From Mytilus galloprovincialis (taxonomy: Eukaryota > Mollusca > Bivalvia > Mytilida > Mytilidae), in assembly GCF_965363235.1 (NCBI RefSeq), contig NC_134843.1, positions 4,030,001 through 4,094,000 on the forward strand: a stretch of 64,000 nt of DNA, given 5' to 3'. A model generated the notes under the pieces. It was not told the origin of the DNA. It did no database searches and worked only from the letters and a program-made list of their open reading frames with translations. Positions 1 to 11,414 of the stretch are shown piece after piece. The number at the start of each line of letters is the position of its first letter. Position 1 is the first letter of the stretch. The translations under genes were made by a program, and so were the position numbers.

Positions 1-314
1 CTTTTGTGGTCATAAACCTTCTGTTAAAATTTCATAGATTTCTATTAACTTATACTACAGTTATTGTGCAAAAACCAAGAAAAATGCTTAGTTGGGCCCT
101 TTTTGGCCCCTAATTCCTAAACTGTTGGGACCAGTACACCCAAAATCAGTCCCAACCTTCCTTTTATGGTCATAAACCTTGTGTTTAAATTTCATAGATT
201 TCTATTTACTTTTACATAAGTTAGAGTGCGAAAACCAAATGTCTTCGGATGACGATGACGCCAACTTGATACCAATATACAACCAAAAAATTTTCAATTT
301 TTGCAGTCGTATAA
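1..314 (+). repeat. 3' part of a mussel interspersed repeat (family A)
   Basis: This is AT-rich non-coding sequence made of about 160 bp sub-units of the type 'tggtcataaaccttgtgt ... tttcatagatttctattta'. It ends in a 'gcagtcgtataa' terminus at about 303-314. The same units and terminus recur at 7200-7950, at 9100-9478, and inverted from 25370. It lies in the TTC5 intron just beyond the 366-457 exon. I see no coding capacity. Confidence 0.8.
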
Positions 315-365
315 AAAGTGTACTTAGGAAAACAGTAGTAGTTCAATTTAAGACAAAGTACTTAC

Positions 366-457
366 TGCTTGTAAGTAAGCACTCATGCTTTGTTTCAAAG
401 ACTTGGGATTCTGTCCTGCAGCAAAGAACAATGATAGGTAGGCATTACCCAGTACCA
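366..457 (-). CDS. TTC5: TTC5 (STRAP) internal exon, TPR region
   Basis: The exon reads VLGNAYLSLFFAAGQNPKSL followed by KQSMSAYLQA on the minus strand, matching the human TTC5 segment LGNSYLSLYFSTGQNP as I recall it. The acceptor is 'tttttcag' and the donor 'gtaagt'. Its phase fits the exon at 992-1139 (joining as S-W-L-V-L-G-N). TTC5 is a tetratricopeptide protein known in mammals as a p300/JMY cofactor and as the factor that reads nascent tubulin on ribosomes to trigger tubulin mRNA decay. Here only the N-terminal/TPR part is present. The remaining TPRs and the C-terminal OB-fold domain must lie to the left of the window. Confidence 0.9.
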
Positions 458-862
458 CTGAAAAATAAGAAAAAAAGTTTATTATTGTTAAAATTCTTTT
501 TGATTGATATGGTATAGCAATATTTTTCAATTTTTTATAATGCATTAAAATTTATAATGCATTAATAATAGCTTAAGCAGATCCATTTCAAGTTGTTTAT
601 AATGAGTATAGCAGATTCCTTTTAAATTAGATCTTGGCTTCAGTGATAATTTGTTAACATTGAAAGCTGACATAATAACCAACTCATTTTCAGTTTTGAT
701 TCAATCAAGAGAAAATCATTTTAGAATGCTGACAAAAGGAAAGTTTATCATAAAGATAGAATACCTAAATCATGCAATCCTATATATCTATGTACTATAA
801 TCAATAATGGGAAATGTCATATACTATGACTGGCAATGGGAAAGAAAAAATCCTTAACCATA

Positions 863-939
863 AACTGTGAGATCTATGGATAAGAATACATACACCATGA
901 TGTACCATCATGTATGTCTAGTTGTACAGCATCTTTAGC
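863..939 (-). pseudogene. partial duplicate of the TTC5 exon 3' end with its donor site
   Basis: This segment repeats 958-1036 with an offset of about 98 bp. On the minus strand it again encodes KDAVQLDIHDGTSW followed by a GT donor ('gtatgt'), but no acceptor and no upstream half of the exon are present. The readable differences between the two coding copies (gat/gac, act/aca) are synonymous. It is probably a small tandem duplication and not a functional exon. Confidence 0.75.
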
Positions 940-991
940 TATGTACTGAATTGACTAAACTATGAGACCTATGATTAATAGTAATACGTAC

Positions 992-1139
992 ACCATGAAG
1001 TACCATCATGTATATCTAGTTGTACAGCATCTTTAGCCTTCTCCACACTTTCTTCTATCATTTTAAGTTTATCTGATGGACTACCACTCAACTGTTTCAG
1101 AACCATTGACAAATTTCTTAATGATACCTTGTTTTTCAC
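992..1139 (-). CDS. TTC5: TTC5 internal exon
   Basis: The acceptor is 'gctccag' and the donor 'gtacgt'. The exon begins VKNKVSLRNLSMVLKQLSGS and ends KDAVQLDIHDGTSW, corresponding to human RNKVSLQNLSMVLRQL ... MDVHDGRSW. It is 148 nt, phase 0 in and phase 1 out, and joins in frame to 366-457. It covers the inter-TPR segment before the LGNAYL helix. Confidence 0.92.
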
Positions 1140-2134
1140 CTGGAGCAAAGAAAAGATTTATAAATAAGGGCTATAAAGAACGCTTACACATCATAATTGT
1201 AAATAAAAGTTTAATTTGACGACTGACTGAAAGACCCTTATGTGTAGTCAAATTAGTTAAAAACCAGCCTTGTCGCTAATTTGACTTGTCAAAATGCCTA
1301 TTCAAAATCACACAAGTGTTGAGCAACTTTCATGCAACAGGTTTGTTCAATTTGATGTGAAGACATTTGCTAAGTATTGAAATCAATATTGCAAAGGTGA
1401 AACAGCCCTCTCTCTTAACATTATAATTACTGTAAAGTCAAAATTTATTGCAATATCATCATTAATGCAAAAAATAGGCAGTACCATGTTTGCAACAATA
1501 AAAATGGGCGTTCATAATAGTTTCAATATTGATTTTCCTGTTAATTTTAATAATATTTCACATTTTTGCTTGTGGTTAAGGATTCTGAATAATAATTGTT
1601 CTGAATTAACATTGCCCTAAAAATAATTGTTCGGTTTTTCAACAACATTTTTTTTATAATAGCTCTTCATATAACTAAAATCAAAATAAAAGTTTAAATA
1701 AAGTGCAATGTTTGACTGTTATGCAAAAAGAGAGATTTTCATCGGTTATGTTAATCTCTAAAAGTCAATTTCCAATTTTCCAATTTCAACATATTTCAAC
1801 AAACTGTATAACAAAAGGGAAGTTAAAACTCTGGGACAATGTGATTTGTGTCTCCTATTGTAGTGTAATTATTAAAAAATAAATTACAATATTGCTTTGA
1901 TAATTTTAGTACAGGGTACGTAGCTCAAATTAGAAGAAAAAAAATATCATAGAATATGGGAGATAACTCTATTTTCATCAAATTCCAGTTGAAACAGAAA
2001 CCTTTAAATATCCATTTAGCACATTTTCATTAACAATAATAATGGAGTATTAAAACCCCTAAAACAAAAAAAGTAAAATTTGGATTACAATTGCAAAGAC
2101 TTCACTTTCCTATGAATATTTATTAGAAACCTAC
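1140..2134. other. TTC5 intron
   Basis: AT-rich intronic sequence. I see no further exon, RNA gene or clear repeat in it. Confidence 0.7.
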
Positions 2135-2346
2135 ATGTCCAAGAGCTCCAACAAAGCAATTTTTTGCAGCAGGAACTTCTCCCTTCTTCCAATAACTTTC
2201 TCCTAATTCATTCCAGGCATCAACCAACTTTGGATCTAACTTTACTGCCTTTGACAATGCTTCCTCTGCTAAGGGGTCAAAGGTTGGTAAGACATTTAGT
2301 GCTCTCCCTCTCAGCATATGATAAATAGCTTTATTTGTAATCTCAT
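2135..2346 (-). CDS. TTC5: TTC5 internal exon, first TPR
   Basis: The acceptor is 'cttttcag' and the donor 'gtaggt' after GALGH. The exon contains [15 protein letters not shown] and then [20 protein letters not shown], a canonical TPR signature (W-x-x-L-G-x-x-Y-W) nearly identical to the human [20 protein letters not shown]. It is 212 nt and joins 3267-3399 in phase 1 and 992-1139 in phase 0. This exon makes the TTC5 identification secure. Confidence 0.95.
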
Positions 2347-2593
2347 CTGAAAAGAAATAATTATTACCAATTTACCAGTTATTTACATAAACTTATTCTG
2401 AAATAACTTAATGTAAAACCAAAGGGAATCAAAATGTCGCACAGAACAGTCAAAGCCTTTATAGGTCACTTTTGCCTGAAGCAAAGCTTACTGGTGACTT
2501 TTAATGAAATAACTTAAATTCAAAGTTTGGTAGCACTGATTTGATTGAGGAGCAATATCAAATTATATCATAACTAACTTAATCAGGGTTCTC

Positions 2594-2766
2594 AATTAGG
2601 TGAGTCCATGAGTCCCAGACTCGTCATTTTATAAACTTGTGAGTCCATGAGTCCCAGACTCGTCATTTTATAAACTTGTGAGTCCATGAGTCCCAGACTC
2701 GTCATTTTATAAACTTGTGAGTCCATGAGTCCCAGACTCGTCATTTTCAAAACTTGTGAGTCCAAA
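2594..2766. repeat. 39-bp tandem repeat, about 4.5 copies
   Basis: The unit begins 'gtgagtccatgagtcccaga' and ends 'ataaactt'. Copies are almost identical; the last is altered ('ttttcaaaactt'). It sits in a TTC5 intron. The 39-bp period is a multiple of three, so it creates a repetitive minus-strand reading frame that has no other support as coding. Confidence 0.9.
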
Positions 2767-3266
2767 GATTCATTACAATTGTTACATGTTGTATTCACTG
2801 TCTGAGTACTAATATCATAAAGTTTTAAAATAATCTAAACTTGATGTCATTTCCTAGCTTTTATTAGTCATGTAGACTGAAATAATAAATGATATAGAAA
2901 TAAGATTTCATCTTCTTACTGTTGGACTGCCCACTACCATTACAAAACATTCACAGCATATGTGTGTAAAGATGCCATGTTCAATGTCTATTTAGTGTTT
3001 TATGCAAAATTGTGTCTAGAGCTAAATGTGAGGGGAAAGGAAAGGTAGGACTGTTAGTTCTGAAATTAATATTAAACCATCCATGACCAAAATAAAAAAA
3101 AAAAGCTTATATAAAAACAAAACTTAAATTTTAGTTTTTGTTTTTCCACTTTTTTTCCTCTGACAGTTACCAGTAAACCCTTGAATAAACATACAAAACT
3201 TTATCTTCAAATGTCTTCTGTTTTAATTATGTAGACACAAATAGAAAACATTTATATATAACATAC

Positions 3267-3399
3267 CCTTTAAACCTTCTAATACTTGAACAGTTTTGGT
3301 CATTTCTTTCTTAACATCATCATTCTTATCAATGGCTTTTTCAAGTGGAAACTTCTCAAAATAATGGTCTCTAAAGCTGTACAAATTATCAACTGCCTC
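3267..3399 (-). CDS. TTC5: TTC5 N-terminal region exon
   Basis: The acceptor is 'aattatag' and the donor 'gtatgt'. The exon begins EAVDNLYSFRDHYFEKFP, matching human LVDQLYSFRDCYFE, and continues VKKEMTKTVQVLEGLK. It is 133 nt, phase 0 in and phase 1 out. In the human protein only some 17-18 residues precede this block, so one short first coding exon should lie at higher coordinates on the minus strand. I could not identify it. Confidence 0.92.
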
Positions 3400-3589
3400 C
3401 TATAATTGAAAGAAGAACAAAAAATAAATTAGTAATTTGTGTCTTACCCAATTATTAGCTGGCATATTTCTGTAAGTGTAAGCTTAATCAAATATGAATT
3501 CCAATTCTAAATCAGTAAATGTATAATCATGGGGGCTTCAGGAACCAGGTGGTCCAGTAAAAGAGTGAAGCTGTATGTACCTCTTTTGA

Positions 3590-4725
3590 ACTATAAAACA
3601 AGAGGCTCTAAAGAGCCTGTGTCGCTTTTTCTTGGTCTATGTGCATATTCAACAAAGGACACTCTCCAACATTGTAGAAGAGAATAGACTTCATGGCAAA
3701 AATTTTTATTTTGTTGATCTTGTACTACTGATCATTTAGTCTGTTTAGTTCTGTCACCGAGGAAAATTAGGTGACTTTTAGGGTTGTGTAACAAAAGCCT
3801 GACTGAATGGCCTTTTGCTAATGGAACTGTGTGATGCACTTGATCACACAACAAATAAATGCTCTGAATAGCAATGACAACTCTGTGACTGAAATTCTGG
3901 TGAAAACTAACTCTTCAGACTTCAGAACTTGCAATGAATAATTCAATAATTCTTCATTGCATACTTTTATTAAAGATGGACTGTGTTCAGTGTAAGGTCC
4001 TGAGTCCAAATCTTATTTATCAAAATTGCAAACAAGTATTTAGACACAATTGAATTGAAACTTCTATAAAAAGTGATAGTCTACTTACTTACTCTAAATT
4101 TGACTTGTTAGTAGATCTGGCCTAACTGATAATTTTTGTGATTTAAAGTGTCTATCTATCTATTATACGTTTTATCATATAAGACAAAATTTAAAAAAAA
4201 ATGGTAGAATTTAGAAATAGACACTTAATGGTATTCAAATGGCAATTACTATTTTAAGGCTGTAACTAACTTGTGTTGATCATTTTGCAATTTAAAGTTT
4301 CTCTCTATATATTATAGTTTTCAAGATAATAGGCAAAACAACAACAAAAAAACAGTTAATTATGTCATTTAAGGACAATAACTCCCACAAGATGTCATCT
4401 GACAGTTTTGATGTATATGGACAAATGGTAATGCGCAACATTTTAAAGGTTTATGCCCATGTCAGATTTGTTCTTTTCTCGATAATAGACAAAAACTCTT
4501 GCATTTACCCCCTTTTTTCTATTTTTAGTCATATCATTCATGTAAGCGGGCAAACAGGGTCATTGGACACATTCTTTAAACATGATACCCTAATGATGAT
4601 TGTGGCCAAATTTGGTTCAATTTTGCCAAGCAGTTTTAGAGGAAAAGAATTTTGTAAAAGTAATTGATGACGTCAGACATCAAGTGATGAGAAAATCTTA
4701 CTTGACCATTATGTGAGCTAAAAAA
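3590..4725. repeat. relic of a mollusc 'aagaggctct...gtgagctaaaaa' element
   Basis: The left end reads 'acaagaggctctaaagagcc' followed by 'tgtgtcgct'. The right end reads 'aagtgatgagaaaatcttac' ... 'gtgagctaaaaa'. I recognise this end pair from an abundant mollusc repeat whose ends are 'agaggctctc...tgtcgctcac' and 'ggccaggtgagctaaaaa'. The interior is AT-rich, and an open frame at 4362-4667 is not recognisable as a protein. The element is degraded. Confidence 0.6.
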
Positions 4726-4917
4726 AAATGTAAAAAATCAAGAATGTGTCCATAGTACATGGTTACCCCAGTTGCACTATCATTTTCTAAGTTCAGTTGA
4801 CCGTGAATTTGTAATTGGCATTAAAATCAGAAAGATAATATCATAGGGAACATATGTACTTAAAGTCTGATGAAGTCATAACCAATTCTGTATATACAAT
4901 GTACTTATTCTCTTAGT

Positions 4918-5688
4918 ACTTGATTTTTATTCTTATTCTATTTTGTCCAATTAGATATTTAAGAATAAATGTAAATATTTGTTGTTTTTTAGGTGTTTCA
5001 GTTAAGTTTAACTATCAAGGCTTTTTCTCATCAGGTATCCCAAGCCTCATATGAGCCTATCATTGTAGGAAACACAGCCAACAATAACATTTCAAGACAA
5101 ACCAGATGCTCCGCAGGGTGCAGCTTTATACAACCACAGAGGTCGAACCCTGAACGGTTGGGGCAAATATGGACACAACATTCAAGCTGGATTCAGCTCT
5201 GAATTTGGATTGTGATTAAATAGTTGAAACAGCATAGGTTTCCGACACAGAATGAATGTGGTCTAATGAAATTAAATTTTTTTTTGCTTTTGAGCAATTC
5301 TCTTTGCTGTTGAATATTAATCCTGTCCAAAAAAAAATGTTTGAAGAAATTTTCTTTATTTCTGAAATCATTGACCCCCCCCCCCCCCAATTTTTTTTTC
5401 ACCTCCCCCTTTCCCTTATTCCAAAACTGATCTCAATTCAAATTTCTAATTGAGTTTGCAACAGTAATGTCTCATTTAAATACATCATAAAATATTAAAA
5501 TATAAAATGTCATAGTCATGGTTAAAAGTAATATTAATTAATAGTAACTTTCAAAAAAATAAATGGGGAATGTGTCCAAAGGGACATAGATGATGCCCCA
5601 CTAGCATATAACATTATAAAGGGACATAATTCAAGAACTGTAAAAGTGAAGCTGCCAAAAATTGAACTTGAACTAAGTTTAGAGGTAA
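4918..5688 (+). repeat. left copy of a duplicated repeat cassette
   Basis: This segment matches 8220-8805 almost base for base in two blocks (about 4930-5330 with 8230-8630, and 5516-5688 with 8635-8808). The left copy carries extra sequence between the blocks, including a C9-10 run. It contains a truncated 5' end of family A ('gctccgcagggtgcagcttt' at about 5108). The segment just before it could be translated as FSHQVSQASYEPIIVGNTAN, but it is identical in both copies and not recognisable. Confidence 0.8.
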
Positions 5689-7854
5689 CCAGGTGCTCCG
5701 CAGGGCGCAGCTTTATACGACCGCAGAGGTCGAACCCTGAACAGTTGGGGCAAGTATGGACAAAACATTCAAGCGTGATACAGCTCTGAATTTGGATTGT
5801 GATCAAATTTTTGACATTACATGGTTTTTTTTACACAAAACAAATGTCAAGATTTTACAAATCAATTAAAGATTTCTTCTTATTTAAATCTAAAATTAAA
5901 TAGTTGACACAGCATAGGTTTCTGACACAGAATGAATGTGGTCTAATGAACTTAAAAGTTTTTTTTTGCCTTTGAGCAATTCACTATGCTGTTGAATATT
6001 AATCCTCTCAAAAAAATGTTTGAAGAAATTTTCTTTTTATTTATGAAATCTGAAATGAGAAAAATTTAACCCCCCCTTTTTTCACATCCCCGTTTCCCTT
6101 TTTCCAAAACTGATATCAATTCAAATTTCTAATGGAGTTTGCAACAATAACTACTCTTTTAAATACATCATAAAATATTAAAATGTAAAATAAAGTGCTT
6201 GTTATCACTGAATGGTAAAGATTGGTTGGTAGTAAAAGTGAATATACATTGTTTATTGTATAAAACAATAAAAAAAACTTCATCAGCAACATTTTATATT
6301 GGCAAATTTCCAATGAAGTTATTTACATAAAGTTATTGGCAAATAAAAATAGAAAATGACATCATAGTCATGTCTGGCAAATTTCCAACATACATTATCT
6401 AAAACATTTTAGATAAGATAAGGAAAAAAAGCTTCATCAGCAACATTTTATATTGGCAAATTTCCAATGAAGTTATTTACATAAAGTTATTGGCAAATAA
6501 AAATAGAAAATGACATCATAGTCATGTCTGGCAAATTTCCAACATATATTATCAACTACTATTCTATACAAAGAAAGATAACTCCAATTGAAAATTAATT
6601 GCTATTGCACAATATTGTGCAATTAGATATTTCTTGCTATTGTGCAATACTGTGCAATTGAAAATTTCTTGCTATTGCACAATACTTGATATGGAATCCT
6701 GATTTGGACCAACTTGAAAACTGGGCCCATAATCAAAAATCAAAGTACATATTTAGATAAAGCATATCAAATAAGCCCAAGAATTTAATTTTTGTTAAAA
6801 TCAAACTTAGTTTAATTTGGACCCTTTGGACCTTAATGTAGACCAATTTGAAAACTGGACCAAAAATTAAGAATCTACATACACAGTTAGATTTGGCATA
6901 TCAAAGAACCCATTTATTCAATTTTTGAAGAAATCAAACAAAGTTTAATTTTGGACCCCCATTTGGACCAACTTGAAAACTAGGCCAATAATTAAAAATC
7001 TAAGTACATTTTTAAATTCAGCATATCAAAGAACCCCAAGGATTCAATTTTTGTTAAAATCAAACTAAGTTTAATTTTGGACCCTTTGGACCTTAATGTA
7101 GACCAATTTGAAAACGGGACCAAAAATTAAGAATCTACATACATAGTTAGATTCGGCATATCAAAGAACCCCAATTAATCAATTTTTGATGAAATCACAC
7201 AAAGTTCAATTTTGGACCCTTTGGGCCCCTTATTCCTAAACTGTTAGGACCAAAACTCCCAAAATCAAACCCAACCTTCCTTTTATGGTCATAAACCTTG
7301 TGTTTAAATTTCATAGATTTCTATTTACTTATACTAAAGTTATGGTGCAAAAACCAAAAATAATGCTTAATAGGGCCCCTTTTTGGCCCCTATAATTCAT
7401 AAACTGTTGTGACCTCAACTCCAAAAATCAATCCCAACCTTCCTTTTGTGGTCATAAACCTTGTGCTAAAATTTCATTGATTTCTATTTACTTATACTAA
7501 AGTTATTGTGCGAAAACCAAGAATAATGCTTATTTGGGCCCTTTTTTGGCCCTTAATTCCTAAACTGTTGGAACCAAAACCCCCAAAATCAATCCCAACC
7601 TTCCTTTTGTGGTCATAAACCTTGTGTCAAAATTTCATAGATTTCTATTCACTTAAACTAAAGTTATAGTGCGAAAACCAAGAAAATGCTTATTTGGGCC
7701 CTTTTTGGCCCCTAATTCCTAAAATGTTGGGACCAAAACTCCCAAAATCAATACCAACCTTCCTTTTGTGGTCATAAACCTTGTGTTAAAATTTCATAGA
7801 TTTCCATTCACTTTTACTAAAGTTAGAGTGCGAAAACTAAAAGTATTCGGACGC

Positions 7855-7888
<34 letters not shown>

Positions 7889-7950
7889 CGACGCCGACGC
7901 CAACGTGATAGCAATATACGACGAAAAATTTTTCAAATTTTGCGGTCGTA
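5689..7950 (+). mobile_element. 2.26 kb non-autonomous family A element (complete copy)
   Basis: The element starts 'ccaggtgctccgcagggcgc' and ends 'ttttgcggtcgta'. Near the left end 'tacgaccgca' (from about 5716) is the inverted complement of the right terminus 'tgcggtcgta'. The neighbouring duplicate at 8800-8815 shows the uninterrupted site 'gaggtaataagc', so the insertion boundary is visible, with a TA or TAA target duplication (5686-5688 and 7951-7953). The interior holds a direct duplication of about 120 bp at 6265 and 6428, 'ttgcacaatattgtgcaa' palindromes, sub-repeats of about 160-240 bp, and a (GAC)n tract at 7855-7885. It has no transposase frame. It could be a foldback/MITE-like DNA element or a composite satellite carrier. 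Confidence 0.75.
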
Positions 7951-8220
7951 TAATAAGCATTATATACACATTTCATTAAATTTAGTTGAGACAAACGTAA
8001 GTAAAGAGAACAAAAACAAATTCTTCATTTTTTCCACTTGTAAAGGGGCATAACCCTAGAATGGTAATCAAAATGCTTGTAATCACTGAATGGTAAAAGA
8101 TTGTTTTAATTTATTAGTTTGTAGTAAAAGTGAATACTGCATTGTATATTGTATATACAAAAATGTAGCATTGATTTAAGTTGATTCAACTACTATTCTG
8201 GACAAAGAAAGATAACTCCA
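7951..8220 (+). repeat. continuation of the left cassette after the family A insertion
   Basis: From 'ataagcattatatacacatt' onward it matches 8807-8980. It is the right-hand part of the cassette that the 2.26 kb element split. Confidence 0.75.
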
Positions 8221-9000
8221 ATTTTCAAAGAATATTATTCTTTTTTGTCCAATTAGATATTTTAGAATAAATGTAAATATTTGTTGTTTTTTAGGTGTTT
8301 CAGTTAAGTTTAACTATCAAGGCTTTTTCTCATCAGGTATCCCAAGCCTCATATGAGCCTATCATTGTAGGAAACACAGCCAACAATAACATTTCAAGAC
8401 AAACCAGATGCTCTGCAGGGTTCAGCTTTATACAACCACAGAGGTCGAACCCTGAACGGTTGGGGCAAATATGGACACAACATTCAAGCTGGATTCAGCT
8501 CTGAATTTGGATTGTGATTAAATAGTTGAAACAGCATAGGTTTCCGACAGAGAATGAATGTGGTCTAATGAAATTAAATATTTTTTTTGCTTTTGAGCAA
8601 TTCTCTTTGCTGTTGAATATTAATCCTGTCCTGTCATGGTTAAAAGTAATATTAATTAATAGTAACTTTCAACAAAATAAATGGGGAATGTGTCCAAAGG
8701 GACATAGATGATGCCCCACTAGCATATAACGTTATAAAGGGACATAACTCAAGAACTGTAAAAGTGAAGCTGCCAAAAATTGAACTTGAACTAAGTTTAG
8801 AGGTAATAAGCATTATATACACATTTCATTAAATTTAGTTGAGACAAACGTAAGTAAAGAGAACATAAACAAATTCTTCATTTTTTCCACTTGTAAAGGG
8901 GCATAACCCTAGAATGGTAATCAAAGTGCTTGTAATCACTGAATGGTAAAAGGTTGTTTTAATTTATTAGTTTGTAGTTTTTGGACAAAGAAAGATAACT
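8220..9000 (+). repeat. right, uninterrupted copy of the duplicated cassette
   Basis: It matches 4918-5688 plus 7951-8150 joined together, lacking the 2.26 kb insertion. It includes the truncated family A head at about 8405 ('gctctgcagggttcagcttt'). Confidence 0.8.
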
Positions 9001-9089
9001 CCAATTTTCAAAGAATATTTCATAAAGCATTGGTTTTAGGTGATTCAACAACCATTCTGGACAAAGAAAGATAACTCCAATTTATTGTC

Positions 9090-9478
9090 TTGAAACTGTT
9101 TTTGGCTCCTTTTTTGCCCTTTAGTCCTAGACTGTTTGCCCCATAACCCTTAAAATATATCCCAATGTTCTACTTATGGTATTAAACATTGTGGTACAAT
9201 CTCAGAACAATTGAAATACTTATACACAACTTATTGTCCTGACACTAAATGTGCTTGTTTTGGGCCCTTCGGGCCCCTAATTCCTAAACCTTAGGGACCA
9301 TAACCCCCAAAATCAATCCCAAGCTTTCTTTTCTGGTTATAAACATTGTGTTAAAATTTTATTGCTTTCTATTAACTTATACTAAAGTTAATATCCGGAA
9401 ACCATCCGTCTTCGGACGACGCTGAAAACAACAACGACGTGATACCAATATATGACCGCAAAATTTTTGCGGTCGTAT
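9090..9478 (+). repeat. diverged 3' end of a family A element
   Basis: It contains the 'cctaattcctaaacc', 'ataaacattgtgttaaaatt' and 'tcttcggacgacgctg' blocks and ends 'tttttgcggtcgtataa' at about 9478. It is 5' truncated. Confidence 0.75.
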
Positions 9479-9489
9479 AAAAATACACT

Positions 9490-9607
9490 AGTCCAAATAA
9501 TTATGATGTCTTGAAAGGCTATTTTATTTTTTGCTTTGACACCTTGGCTGTAAGGCATCAAAGAAAAAAATATAATAGCCTTTCAAGACATCATAATTTT
9601 TTGGACT
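9490..9607. mobile_element. 118-bp hairpin MITE (family H), copy 1
   Basis: The left arm 'agtccaaataattatgatgt' ... is complementary to the right arm ... 'acatcataattttttggact', over about 50 bp with a few mismatches and a short loop. A second, internally rearranged copy lies at 63521-63652. Confidence 0.8.
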
Positions 9608-10079
9608 TGAATTACATGTGCCTGATCTGATTAAAATATCTTAAATCAAGCCAGCCAAATAGCCTATTTCTATAGAAAATAGTGAATTGTTTGACAGTGC
9701 TGGGAACATAGAAAATATGTTATTTTGCTGGCATTAGGTAAGCAAAAGCCAAGTTAAAAACTACACATATGCAATTCAAATAAATGACTATTATTTCAAA
9801 AGCAACTTTAATTTAACAGTAACACTTTGATTGATAAATACTTTTAAATGGTTATACGTGTCTCAAATATTGTTAGCTGTTTTCTTATCTAACTAAGTAC
9901 TGGCATATCAGTAATTACATGTATTTGATTCTTTAATGTTGTGACAGTGCACATTTTCATAGAACTTTCCAAAGTAACATATTAAATTTTATTCTTCACA
10001 AAGAACTGGCAATATAACAACTGAAGATGAGCTTATAAGCATTGAAGTGACAAAAGGATAGAGAAATTGCATTAAAAAA
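9608..10079. other. unannotated AT-rich stretch
   Basis: I see no gene or recognisable repeat here. Confidence 0.6.
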
Positions 10080-10205
10080 TAAAGGATACAAAATGAAGAC
10101 CCTCCCCTTTTTTACCTTCTTATTTTTGCACCATGACTCAAAAGACCTCAACCTAAATGTCCTAAAGTTAAAAGCATGAAGACATATTTCGAGTTAGTCT
10201 ATCAG
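10080..10205 (+). repeat. left member of a direct repeat flanking the 10.2-17.3 kb block
   Basis: It shares 'tttgcaccatgactcaaaa' and 'acctcaacctaaat' and the surrounding 100 bp with 17370-17500 in the same orientation, with moderate divergence. With the inverted arrays just inside it, it suggests either a duplicated flank or part of the element end. Confidence 0.65.
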
Positions 10206-10221
10206 TTTCGCTGCTGGATAA

Positions 10222-10338
10222 CTCGGACTAAAACAAAATCGGACTATAACAAAATCGGACTATAACAAACTCGGACTATAACAAACTCGGCCTACCATTA
10301 TCTATATGAAGAAATATATTGAACAAACTCGGACTACG
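10222..10338 (+). repeat. 16-bp array, unit tcggactataacaaaa
   Basis: About four contiguous units run from 10222 to 10291, with one more at about 10326. The reverse complement of the same unit forms the array at 17241-17345, so the two arrays face each other across 7 kb. Confidence 0.85.
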
Positions 10339-10625
10339 ATTAGTAGATGGGTTATTTTTTTTACTTTAATAAAAAAAAAAACACTGTACATATTAAAATT
10401 ATATACGAATTTATGAGATTATAATGAATATTTTTGAAAAAAAGACCATATATAGAATGTATTAAATATTTGTTATACGAGTTGAATTTGATATGTTTAA
10501 ATGAGGATAATTAACTTTTATTTGAAATATCATTGTGATTTATTGTGTGTATTGACAAAAGATATTTTAATGATTGGCGTGTGTTCGTGTTTTTATTGTG
10601 TTTAATCCTTGGTGTTTATGATTAG

Positions 10626-11414
10626 TATATAGGAAATTTAAATTCTATTAAACAAAGAATTAATGACCAATGTTTGCAAGTTCAAAATGCAAATATATTT
10701 GAATCCAAAAAGTTAGACTTTTTCAAAAGTGTCTACATAATGGGCAGAAGACCACCCTATGTTGATATATTAAAAAACAGAAGTGACAGAGCTGCAATAT
10801 GTAAGATCCGTATAAGCGCTCATACACTGATGATTGAAAGAGGGAGACATCTAAATATTCCCAGAAATGAGAGATACTGCTCTGTATGTAATTCTGGTCA
10901 AATTGAAAATGAAAAACATTTTCTTTTACATTGTGAAAAATACTCAACTAAGAGGGACATATTTTACCACAAAGTTTCAAATATAATCGTTGATCCTACA
11001 AAATTTCAAAAACATGAAAATAATATAATCTTTTTATTAAATAATAATTCATACACAATCCTAAAATTAACTTCCTCTTTCATCTCAGACAGTTTGAACC
11101 TGCGTAAAGCAGAACAAACTCTATAAAATTGCTAATAATCATTGTTCATAATATTACATATTAATATTGTCATTATTTTCAATACTTAATATGTTTGACC
11201 AACTATGTAATTGATATATTTTTTTTTAATCATTTACTGTTGATGATATTGATATCGTTCGATGATATTGTTCTAAATATGCCTATTGATATTCTATGCA
11301 TTATTACTATTTGTATACCAGTTGTATGGGCCATTGCCAATTATTGTAATTGTGTTTGTGCCAATAAAATATTTGTATTTGTATTTGTATTTGTATTTGT
11401 ATTTGTATTGTATA
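10626..11414 (+). mobile_element. 5'-truncated LINE (non-LTR retrotransposon) 3' end
   Basis: An open frame runs to the stop at 11126 and encodes the region that follows the reverse transcriptase in many non-LTR elements. It contains SIKQRINDQCLQVQNANIF, the motif KIRISAHTLMIERGRHLNIP, and the Cys-His knuckle CSVCNSGQIENEKHFLLHC. The 3' UTR ends in a (TTTGTA)n tail at about 11365-11411, a typical LINE 3' tail. No catalytic RT motif is present, so this is a dead 5'-truncated insertion. Confidence 0.88.

Noticed and set aside
2592-2798. Minus-strand repetitive frame (SLGLMDSQVYKMT repeated)
   Set aside because: By-product of the 39-bp tandem repeat, a multiple of three, inside a TTC5 intron.
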